From Candidatus Portnoyibacteriota bacterium (GTDB lineage Bacteria; Patescibacteriota; Minisyncoccia; Portnoybacterales; GWB1-42-6), in the NCBI GenBank assembly GCA_028717445.1, contig JAQUNU010000020.1, positions 1 to 12,783 of the forward strand: a stretch of 12,783 nucleotides of DNA. Reading direction: 5' to 3'. The position numbers were made by a program, and so were the translations under genes. Shown piece after piece: positions 7,329 to 12,487 of the stretch. The first letter of the stretch is position 1. Every line of letters starts with the position of its first letter. The notes beneath the pieces were generated by a model. That model saw only the letters and a program-made list of their open reading frames with translations. It was not told where the DNA came from and made no database searches.

Positions 7329-8609
7329 CTAATCTATTTCCAAAGAATTATTTTTGCAAATCTTGGCATACTCCCAGGCGCTCGGCCTGATGCTTCGCCC
7401 AAGAGTTTTATAATCAACTTCGATCAGGCCAAACCTCGGCCAATAACCCCGCATGTCGACGAACTCAAAATTATCAAGCAAAGACCAATGAAAGTAACCA
7501 CGGACATCAATCCCTTCCGAAATAGCCTTGTGGAGCCATCTTAAGTGTTCCCTGATAAATTTTCCCCGGCTTTCGTCCCGCGCGTCCGCTAATCCATTTT
7601 CGGTTATATAAATGGGTTTTCCGAATTTGGCCAACTGCTTCAAGACATGGTAGATCCCCTCGGGAAAAACTCCCCAGCCCAAATCATTCAACCATTGCAT
7701 GGTCGTCTTTTTCTCCACCAGACCCATAATTCTTCCACCTAATTTAACATTCACTGATTCGGGCTGATAATACTGGATGCCGAAAAAATCGCTATAATCC
7801 TTAAAGACTTTTAAAAATCGGGCATCGGCAAAATGATCCATGATCTTTTTGGCCAAAAAATTCCAAGGCAGATTTTTATGAGCTTTCCGATAAAAGATAA
7901 AATGAGAACAGCCTATTTGGAAACCGAATTTTTCGTTTTTATTTAGAAGAAAAATTTTTTTATGGGCCTCCATCAAATTCGCAAAAACCAGGTTTGCCCG
8001 TTTCTTGCTTCTGACGCCGGGCGGCTGAGTGCCATAAATATATCCGTAAGAGATCGCCGTTCCCGGCTCATTGAAGGGAATCCAAAATTTGACCGACTGG
8101 CCGTATTCTTCAAAAACTCTTCTGGCAAATCTCAAAAAATATTCAATTGTTTTCGGATTTTCCCATCCCCCGATTTTTTGGATCCAGACAGGATTGGTCC
8201 AATGCCAAAGCGTGACAAACGGTTCCAGTCCGCGGGACTTCAGAGCCTGGAGCACCTTGCGATAATGCTCAATCGCCTCTTCATTAAATTTGCCCTCTTC
8301 GGGCTCAATGCGGCTCCACTCCAGCGAAAAACGATGGGCGTTATGACCCAGCTCATTGGCGATCTCAAAATCTTTCTCATAAAGATTATAATGGTCGCAA
8401 GCCCGGCCGGAAATATAATTTTCCGGCTGCAAGGGATTGGGGTAGCGATCCAGAATATACTGGGGCCATTTTTTTAAAGCAGCGGCCTTGGCCAAACCTT
8501 CAGAATTTTCCTTTTCCCATTGCGTCCAGTCATTAAAATTGCCACCCTCAACCTGATGGGAAGAAGTTGCCGCGCCCCAAAAAAAACCGTGAGGGAATTT
8601 TAATTCCAT
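7329..8609 (-). CDS. Glycoside hydrolase family 1 beta-glucosidase
   Basis: A 426-aa complete GH1 TIM barrel that hydrolyses beta-glycosidic bonds with retention. Visible hallmarks: N-terminal FFWGAATSSHQVEGG (Gln19 of the sugar -1 site), HRFSLEWSRIEP (92-103), TLWHWTNP (133-140), acid/base Glu181 in FNEPG, Tyr of FGIQYY (277-281), nucleophile Glu337 in ITENG and HWSLLDNFEF (374-383). No signal peptide, so cytosolic. The protein is somewhat shorter than the usual 440-480 residues but no core motif is missing. The likely substrate is a beta-linked disaccharide or aryl/alkyl glycoside; the sequence does not say which. It has its own promoter (extended -10 at 8618-8626, near-leaderless) and its own terminator (7264-7295), so it is a single-gene unit. 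Confidence 0.95.
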   Translation of the reverse strand: MELKFPHGFFWGAATSSHQVEGGNFNDWTQWEKENSEGLAKAAALKKWPQYILDRYPNPLQPENYISGRACDHYNLYEKDFEIANELGHNAHRFSLEWSRIEPEEGKFNEEAIEHYRKVLQALKSRGLEPFVTLWHWTNPVWIQKIGGWENPKTIEYFLRFARRVFEEYGQSVKFWIPFNEPGTAISYGYIYGTQPPGVRSKKRANLVFANLMEAHKKIFLLNKNEKFGFQIGCSHFIFYRKAHKNLPWNFLAKKIMDHFADARFLKVFKDYSDFFGIQYYQPESVNVKLGGRIMGLVEKKTTMQWLNDLGWGVFPEGIYHVLKQLAKFGKPIYITENGLADARDESRGKFIREHLRWLHKAISEGIDVRGYFHWSLLDNFEFVDMRGYWPRFGLIEVDYKTLGRSIRPSAWEYAKICKNNSLEID

Positions 8610-8617
8610 ATGGCTTT

Positions 8618-8626
8618 ATTATAACA
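8618..8626 (-). promoter_or_regulatory. Extended -10 promoter of the GH1 gene
   Basis: The minus strand carries TGTTATAAT: a perfect TATAAT (8623-8618) preceded by the extended-10 TGn motif (8626-8624). No good -35 is present (GTGATT at 17 bp). Transcription would start near 8611, so the ATG at 8609 would have a leader of about 2 nt or none. Confidence 0.65.
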
Positions 8627-8739
8627 AAACTTAAGCATCAAATCACCCCCCAGGCCCTTAATCTTTGGTATCATCAGCCGCATAACCGTTAACATCATTA
8701 CAAATTATAATCGACTGAAAAATATTTTTAATGAAATAG

Positions 8740-8762
8740 AAAAAGCCTGTTTTTAGGCAGGC
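8740..8762 (-). terminator. Rho-independent terminator (third of a stack)
   Basis: GCCTG (8745-8749) pairs with CAGGC (8758-8762) across an 8-nt loop. On the minus strand the hairpin is followed by UUUUU (8744-8740) and more U/C-rich sequence. It lies about 115 nt upstream of the GH1 promoter. Confidence 0.7.
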
Positions 8763-8821
8763 CTCGAAGAATTTGACTGAATATCGCGTTAACCGAATTT
8801 TTTCTTCACGCAAATGTGGAT

Positions 8822-8852
8822 AAAAACGGCCGCCACCCAAAAGGCAGCGGCC
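8822..8852 (-). terminator. Rho-independent terminator (second of a stack)
   Basis: GGCCGC (8828-8833) pairs with GCGGCC (8847-8852), all G-C, across a 13-nt loop that can pair further (CC-AAAA-GG). On the minus strand the stem is followed by G and then UUUUU (8826-8822). This is the strongest of the three and probably ends transcription of the genes upstream (8958 and above). Confidence 0.8.
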
Positions 8853-8854
8853 TG

Positions 8855-8894
8855 AAAAATCCGACATTGACGGAAGTCATCTAGGTTTAGTCGG
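8855..8894 (-). terminator. Possible terminator or structured element (first of a stack)
   Basis: CCGAC (8861-8865) pairs with GTCGG (8890-8894), enclosing a second small stem TGAC/GTCA at 8868-8879. On the minus strand it is followed by A and then UUUUU (8859-8855). The long interior makes it a weaker terminator than the next one. Confidence 0.4.
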
Positions 8895-8957
8895 CGCTCT
8901 CGGAACCCGATAGCTCAAAAAGCAAAACAAAGACAAAACAATATTTCTTAATTTTGG

Positions 8958-9176
8958 TCATTCTTCTCTTTTAACAAGCGTATAAAGACCGTCTTTATGA
9001 AATAAAGAGTAGTCTTTTCCGCTTTGGGTTTCAAATTGCGCCTCGCCATGGCTCTTGGCGTAATCAAAATAGACTTTCGCTTCCTCGGAATTCAATTTAC
9101 TCGCCAAATAATCATAGCCATGCCGGTCGTTTTCTTCAAATTCTAAAACATAATTATGAAAAGTTGTTCTAGGCAT
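8958..9176 (-). CDS. Small conserved-looking hypothetical protein, 72 aa
   Basis: I do not recognise this protein. It is 72 aa, begins MPRTTFHNYVLEFEEND, has no membrane segment or signal, and is rich in charged and aromatic residues (YDYLASKLNSEEAKVYFDYAKS at about 21-42, Tyr/Phe/Leu-rich end). The composition and even amphipathic pattern look like a folded soluble protein. An in-frame start at 9275 would add 33 residues overlapping the upstream membrane-protein gene, so I take the ATG at 9176, which leaves 28 nt after that gene's stop. The leader is T-rich with no Shine-Dalgarno. It ends in TGA and is followed by the hairpin stack. Confidence 0.6.
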   Translation of the reverse strand: MPRTTFHNYVLEFEENDRHGYDYLASKLNSEEAKVYFDYAKSHGEAQFETQSGKDYSLFHKDGLYTLVKREE

Positions 9177-9204
9177 AAAATTAAAATTAAAAAATAAGCC
9201 GAAA

Positions 9205-9879
9205 TTATTTTCTTTCCTTGCGCATTTTAATGGTTTCGTAAGAACCCGACCAAAAAGCGCCAAGCATGAAAGCAAGCCCGATTTCCTCCAGGGGAACGCC
9301 AGCTAAAAAAATACCCCACGTGCTTTCGAGATTGTAAAAATTTGAGATCATCTCGGGAAATAATTTGATTACGATGAAAAAAGTAAAAAAATAAAGCAAC
9401 GCAAAAATAAAAGAACTACTGATGGCCTGAACTGCCAAATCGCGGCGCAAATAGATCGTCAAGGCCGCGCCGAACGCGACGGCAGCCATCAAGGCGTAAA
9501 CCGCCCTGTCTGGATGACCGATCATCAAAATCAAAAAGCAGGACAAAGCGACCAAAACAGGCAACATTCTAAAGTTGCCTTTCTTTAATTTTCCGGTTTT
9601 CTTGCCGAATAAAAAATCATAGATAACCGAGGCAATGCCAGCCATAAAAAAGAAAAAAACAAAACTCTCAATCCCAATGCCGTATTTTTTTATGAGGTCA
9701 AATAATGATTCTGGATTCCAATAATAAGGCACCAGGAAATAATCGACAAAGCCAAACGGCAATCCGGCTAAACTTGCCCAGATCATTTCGGTCCTAAGAT
9801 CCTTTCTTTTCATATAGATAAAAATCCAGGGTAAAGAAAGAATCAAACAGGCAAAAGCATAAACAAATTTAAGAGGCAT
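9205..9879 (-). CDS. Polytopic membrane protein, lycopene-cyclase-like
   Basis: A 224-aa protein with about seven hydrophobic segments (roughly 4-22, 33-51, 68-90, 104-121, 126-144, 150-173, 188-212). Two half-repeats each carry a polar motif inside a helix: GLPFGFVDYFLVPYYWNP (about 39-56) and GVPLEEIGLAFMLGAFW (about 194-210). The second resembles the PxEE motif of the short heterodimeric or CarR-type lycopene beta-cyclases, and proteins of this shape are often annotated as lycopene cyclase domain-containing. No carotenoid gene is nearby, so enzymatic activity is unproven, and a membrane protein of other function is equally possible. The start at 9879 has an AT-rich leader (tandem ATCTAA) without a Shine-Dalgarno. 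The small gene at 8958 follows 28 nt after. Confidence 0.65.
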   Translation of the reverse strand: MPLKFVYAFACLILSLPWIFIYMKRKDLRTEMIWASLAGLPFGFVDYFLVPYYWNPESLFDLIKKYGIGIESFVFFFFMAGIASVIYDFLFGKKTGKLKKGNFRMLPVLVALSCFLILMIGHPDRAVYALMAAVAFGAALTIYLRRDLAVQAISSSFIFALLYFFTFFIVIKLFPEMISNFYNLESTWGIFLAGVPLEEIGLAFMLGAFWSGSYETIKMRKERK

Positions 9880-9900
9880 CGGTTTTATTTAGATTTAGAT

Positions 9901-10137
9901 TTATTTTTGATCAAAAATGGATTTTCCATGCCAAAAACTATCCTGGGTGTCTGTAAACACAATCTCCGGCAGATTATATTTTCGGCCATAAATCATATCC
10001 GCCGAACAAAATAAAGCATCTTTATAATCAAAGCCGAGCTTCTTGGCCGCATCTTTAACCCCTTGCTCCGACTTACCCTCAATTTCAATGAATGTCGCCT
10101 CATATTCTATTTTCATATTCAAACAATCAAACGACAT
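9901..10137 (-). CDS. Small protein of unknown function with a CYTH-like N-terminal strand
   Basis: A 78-aa soluble protein. Residues 8-19 (MKIEYEATFIEI) resemble the first strand of CYTH phosphohydrolases and class IV adenylate cyclases (ExExK-type start), but the remaining 59 residues show none of the later CYTH charged strands and the protein is far shorter than the roughly 170-aa domain. It is thus either a short unrelated family or a CYTH relict. The start is uncertain: ATG 10137 has a weak GAGAG upstream; ATG 10116 would begin exactly at MKIEYEATF. It lies 34 nt after the secreted-protein gene and 21 nt before the membrane-protein gene, so it is probably co-transcribed. I assign no function. 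Confidence 0.55.
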   Translation of the reverse strand: MSFDCLNMKIEYEATFIEIEGKSEQGVKDAAKKLGFDYKDALFCSADMIYGRKYNLPEIVFTDTQDSFWHGKSIFDQK

Positions 10138-10171
10138 TTAATACTCTCAATGATTTTAGAACGTTTTGCGC

Positions 10172-10921
10172 CTAAGGGATAAGTATTCCCGTGCAGCGCC
10201 AATTTATCTCGGCGCTTCTGGTTTCTTCGCTGACTACGCAGGCGGGAGAGCAGCCCTCTCTTTTGATATCCATATCAAACCACCAGGTCAGTGTATTCTG
10301 ATTATAGAACCAGCTTCCGGCGATCTTTCCCTCTTTTGCGCAATCGCTTTTTTGGGCGATAATCTTGGCAGCGTCAAAACTGATCGCGCTTGGCGCAAAA
10401 AATTTATCCCAAAGAGGTAAAAGCGATTCGGTTTCGGAAAATTCCTCGGCCGAACGCTTAAATTCTCCGTGGTTTCCAAACCAAAGCGCTCCATCTTCAT
10501 CAATGTAAATTTTATTTTGAGTCTCCTGCCCGCCAACCGTAACCGTTATCGTGTCGCCGTCTAATTTCCAAACGCCATTTTCAAAAGACCGACAATGCAA
10601 CCAAGATTCAAAAATTAATTTTCCTTTTTCATTAATTGAAAAATTGATTTCGTAGGCGTCTTGCGGACAAACCGAACTCTCCGGATGATCCTGTCGCCAG
10701 GAGCCGAGCATGCTTCGGCCAAGCTCGTAGAAGCTTTTTTCCGAAAAAGACGACCGATATTCATCGGGATTTAAATTCGCCGCCGATCCGTTTTCGGTCA
10801 AGGACGCGCTTTCCTCTTTGGGCTTTTCGTCTTTTTTAAAAAATCCGAATTTAAAACCGGCCGCGCCCAAAAGAATCAAAAAAACAATTGCAGACAGAAA
10901 AATCTTTTTCTTTTTTGGCAT
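10172..10921 (-). CDS. Membrane-anchored secreted two-domain protein, Cys-rich C-terminus
   Basis: A 249-aa protein. A basic start (MPKKKK) and a hydrophobic segment (about 7-28) form a signal anchor, followed by a charged Ser/Glu linker (30-60). The first outer domain (about 63-155) has LGSW and a FENGVWKLDGDTITVTV stretch, the pattern of a small lipocalin-like beta-barrel with Cys85 and Cys110 as a possible disulfide. The second module (about 180-249) has Cys194, Cys224, Cys228 and Cys243 with GSWFYNQNTLTWWFDMD and ACVVSEETRSAEINWRCTG. I have seen such modules on exported Patescibacteria proteins, but no function is known to me. There is no lipobox Cys. The start at 10921 has a good Shine-Dalgarno (AAGGA, 6-7 nt spacing) and a promoter at 10954-10982. 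Six outer Cys suggest three disulfides outside the cell membrane. Confidence 0.8.
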   Translation of the reverse strand: MPKKKKIFLSAIVFLILLGAAGFKFGFFKKDEKPKEESASLTENGSAANLNPDEYRSSFSEKSFYELGRSMLGSWRQDHPESSVCPQDAYEINFSINEKGKLIFESWLHCRSFENGVWKLDGDTITVTVGGQETQNKIYIDEDGALWFGNHGEFKRSAEEFSETESLLPLWDKFFAPSAISFDAAKIIAQKSDCAKEGKIAGSWFYNQNTLTWWFDMDIKREGCSPACVVSEETRSAEINWRCTGILIP

Positions 10922-10953
10922 ATAAATTCCTTTTGCTTTTATTACCTGCTGCT

Positions 10954-10982
10954 ATTCTACAGTTTTTCTTTAGGTTATTCAA
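10954..10982 (-). promoter_or_regulatory. Promoter of the secreted two-domain protein gene
   Basis: TTGAAT (10982-10977), a 17-bp spacer, then TAGAAT (10959-10954) on the minus strand. The predicted start is near 10947, giving a 26-nt leader with an AAGGA ribosome site before ATG 10921. It lies just downstream of the GrpB-like remnant. Confidence 0.6.
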
Positions 10983-10989
10983 ACATTTT

Positions 10990-11157
10990 TCAACCATGAA
11001 AAGAAGCTCGACGAGACGCCGAATCGCCGAGATTAGACTGAATTAAATTTTTTATCTTCTCAAATTTTTCCTGGCTACTTGGATCAAAAGGGACGATTTT
11101 AATTTCGCCCGGTTTATTTGAAAGATGATTAATCCATTTTTCTTGATCTTTAGTCAA
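10990..11157 (-). pseudogene. N-terminal remnant of a GrpB-like protein
   Basis: Reading the minus strand from 11157 gives TKDQEKWINHL, KIVPFDPSSQEKFEKIKNLIQ and LGDSASRRASFHG, then TGA: 55 codons. The pattern matches the N-terminus of GrpB-family (UPF0157-like nucleotidyltransferase fold) proteins in these bacteria, which typically start MLTKEQ and continue past a HRGASSLG-type motif into the catalytic strands. Here the frame ends at that motif, so the active site is missing. The codon before TTG is ATA where an ATG would be expected, suggesting loss of the original start; otherwise TTG 11157 would be used. It begins 5 nt after the NADAR stop. Most likely it is a decaying gene; a short functional peptide cannot be excluded. 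Confidence 0.6.
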
Positions 11158-11162
11158 TATTT

Positions 11163-11645
11163 TTACTTAATTTCTTCTCTTAGTTTCATCCAAATTTTTC
11201 CCAACTCATTCTTTCCGTTCTTTTTAGGCCCCCAGCCCCAAAAGCTGTCTTTGGGAGAATCTTCAATGATCTTTCTTTTTCCGGTCTGTAATAATTTATG
11301 CATCACATAAGGATTTTGCTGCAACTTATGCCTAACGATTTCTTCCATATTTTTCAAATCGCGCTCCCGGTATTTGTTAAAATCATCGCCCAATTCTTTT
11401 TGGGCGATCTTCAGGGCCGCGTCGGCGGACATGGCTCTGGATATCTTCTCGACGATCCTCTGATTTTTACCGAAAAACCTCGAAGCCTGATAAGCGTGTT
11501 CCGAAGTCGGCCAAAGCCAACCCTTCCAGCGAACCGCGAAACTTGAAAAATTCGAAAGGCAATAAAATTCCCTCTCATAGAACCCAACTATCTTGCCGGA
11601 GGTTTCCAGCCGAGAATCGCGGTTTTGGTATTTTATTTTAGACAT
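11163..11645 (-). CDS. NADAR (YbiA-like) family protein, ADP-ribose N-glycosidase fold
   Basis: A 160-aa protein spanning the whole NADAR domain. Signature pieces: FYCLSNF (27-33), WPTSEHAYQASRF (45-57) with the key Glu49, DAALKIAQ (75-82), the M-x-x-IVRHKLQQN helix (100-111), LLQTGKRKIIEDS (118-130), then FWGWG (135-139) and NELGKIWMKLR (146-156). Family knowledge: YbiA removes damaged riboflavin intermediates through N-glycosidic hydrolysis, and other NADAR proteins release ADP-ribose from modified guanine and act as antitoxins to DarT1-type toxins. No toxin is visible beside it, so a stand-alone repair role is plausible. The ATG lies 9 nt after the restored end of the GIY-YIG frame, so they were probably one operon. 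No Shine-Dalgarno. Confidence 0.88.
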   Translation of the reverse strand: MSKIKYQNRDSRLETSGKIVGFYEREFYCLSNFSSFAVRWKGWLWPTSEHAYQASRFFGKNQRIVEKISRAMSADAALKIAQKELGDDFNKYRERDLKNMEEIVRHKLQQNPYVMHKLLQTGKRKIIEDSPKDSFWGWGPKKNGKNELGKIWMKLREEIK

Positions 11646-11654
11646 AGAACTAAT

Positions 11655-11696
11655 CTAGTTGCTTTGATTAATTAAATCTATTTTCTTTTCTCTTCG
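11655..11696 (-). pseudogene. Orphaned C-terminal codons of the GIY-YIG gene
   Basis: In frame with the gene above after its TGA, these 13 codons encode RREKKIDLINQSN and end in TAG. They match the usual Lys/Arg-rich end of small GIY-YIG proteins and restore a normal length of about 82 aa. They would be translated only by readthrough. Confidence 0.6.
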
Positions 11697-11903
11697 TCAT
11701 CCTTCAATTTCAGCTTCGCGCTTTCTCGCTTCAATTAAACTTTTAAAATTTTCTGAATGTCTTAAAATAACAGATCGACGGATTTTTGTATAATGAGCGC
11801 CGCGCTTTGAGTCGTTGTGCTGTTTTATTCTCTTTTTTGGGTTGTTAGAGCAGCCGACATAGAATGAACTGTCGGCGCATTCAAGAATGTAAGTGTAGTG
11901 CAC
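11697..11903 (-). CDS. GIY-YIG domain protein, shortened by a TGA
   Basis: A 68-aa single GIY-YIG nuclease-like domain of the small UvrC-N/YhbQ type: YTYIL (3-7), FYVG (14-17), Arg25 in KKRIKQH, GAHYTKIRR (35-43) and the Glu-bearing EARKREAEI helix (58-66). The start is GTG at 11903; no ATG fits. The frame stops at EG-TGA (11699-11697), where relatives have a Trp (EIKGW). The next 13 codons continue in frame as RREKKIDLINQSN, the expected family C-terminus, to TAG at 11655. TGG to TGA is therefore the simplest reading. The shortened protein keeps the catalytic residues but loses the last helix. Family members are small nucleases of largely unknown cellular role. A terminator hairpin sits directly upstream. 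Confidence 0.82.
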   Translation of the reverse strand: MHYTYILECADSSFYVGCSNNPKKRIKQHNDSKRGAHYTKIRRSVILRHSENFKSLIEARKREAEIEG

Positions 11904-11904
11904 A

Positions 11905-11924
11905 GAAAAACCGAAGTCACTTCG
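11905..11924 (-). terminator. Rho-independent terminator after the nucleotidyltransferase gene
   Basis: CGAAG (11912-11916) pairs with CTTCG (11920-11924) across a 3-nt loop, and on the minus strand the hairpin is followed by G and UUUUU (11910-11906). It lies 53 nt past the stop at 11978 and touches the GTG start of the GIY-YIG gene, so that gene may depend on readthrough or on an unseen promoter. Confidence 0.6.
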
Positions 11925-11977
11925 TTCTGATGAGCAGTAGCGACGAAGAGCTGCGGAGCTTGGAATTCTTTAGAACT

Positions 11978-12403
11978 TTAATGATGGGCCAAATATTCTT
12001 TAATTAATTTTGCATCCTTACGATCTTTTTCTCTATCCCAAGAGCCTGATTTCACCTCCAAAAGATTTTGCAAGCTCACAAAAATAATACCATCTATCTC
12101 TTCAATGCGCTCAGGATTGTCTAAGAAAAAATTGATATCCCCTCCTCCGTAAATATATTTGTACAGTACGACTCTATCGCGATTATCCAGCATCTCTACG
12201 TTCATTCCTCCACCAAGCTCTCCCCATTCCACCTTATACTCCCAAGCAGGATTGCTCTTTAATTTTTCAAATAGTTCAGCAGTAATAATGATATCAATAT
12301 CTTCTGCCTTACGAATATCTTTGACTTCAAGAGCAGCGCCACCCATAACAACAAATTGCTCTCTTGGCAAATTCAATGATTTAATTTTTTCCATAATTTC
12401 CAT
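11978..12403 (-). CDS. Minimal nucleotidyltransferase-fold protein
   Basis: A 141-aa protein with the polymerase-beta-type nucleotidyltransferase signature: VVMGGAALE (GG at 21-22) followed 12 residues later by DIDI (Asp35, Asp37) and a third acidic residue in MNVEML (Glu70). A C-terminal helix SLQNLLEVKSGSWDREKDRKDAKLI is typical of stand-alone MNT or AbiEii-like small nucleotidyltransferases, some of which are antitoxin or toxin partners; no HEPN or AbiEi-like partner is next to it. The longer in-frame start at 12484 would run through the tRNA and is rejected. ATG 12403 or 12394 begins 10-19 nt after the tRNA 3' end, without a Shine-Dalgarno. Substrate unknown. Confidence 0.75.
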   Translation of the reverse strand: MEIMEKIKSLNLPREQFVVMGGAALEVKDIRKAEDIDIIITAELFEKLKSNPAWEYKVEWGELGGGMNVEMLDNRDRVVLYKYIYGGGDINFFLDNPERIEEIDGIIFVSLQNLLEVKSGSWDREKDRKDAKLIKEYLAHH

Positions 12404-12412
12404 AATACATTG

Positions 12413-12483
12413 CTGCGGGACCTGGATTCGAACCAGGATTAACAGATTCAGAGTCTGTCGTCCTACCATTAGACGATCCCGCA
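12413..12483 (-). tRNA. tRNA-Gln (anticodon CTG)
   Basis: A full cloverleaf on the minus strand, 71 nt: acceptor TGCGGGA/TCCCGCA, D arm GTC/GAC with TAATGGTAG loop, anticodon arm ACAGA-CTCTGAA-TCTGT with CTG at 34-36, 4-nt variable loop, T arm CCTGG-TTCGAAT-CCAGG, discriminator G. CCA is not encoded. It reads CAG codons. Its 5' end lies only 4 nt after the ftsX stop, so it is probably cut out of an ftsX mRNA. No separate promoter fits in that gap. Confidence 0.97.
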
Positions 12484-12487
12484 AAAA

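Larger units (their letters stand above)
8610..8957. other. Gene-free stretch with stacked hairpins
   Basis: Nothing here reads convincingly as protein. On the minus strand it holds an imperfect hairpin at 8896-8914 (GCT/AGC outer, TCGG/CCGA inner), three hairpins each followed by a run of five U (8855-8894, 8822-8852, 8740-8762), then the GH1 promoter at 8618-8626. On the plus strand 8868-8879 reads TGAC-GGAA-GTCA, a stem with a GNRA-type tetraloop. It may be the structured 3' end of the upstream operon, or hold a small RNA between two terminators. I match it to no known RNA family. Confidence 0.6.

Noticed and set aside
8658..8867. 69-aa minus-strand open frame in the gene-free stretch
   Set aside because: It would translate two terminator hairpins, has no ribosome site and has low-quality composition.
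9177..9275. 33-residue N-terminal extension of the 72-aa protein
   Set aside because: It overlaps the end of the membrane-protein gene and includes a T-rich intergenic leader; ATG 9176 fits better.
12404..12484. N-terminal extension of the nucleotidyltransferase
   Set aside because: It would translate through tRNA-Gln; the conserved domain begins after ATG 12403.
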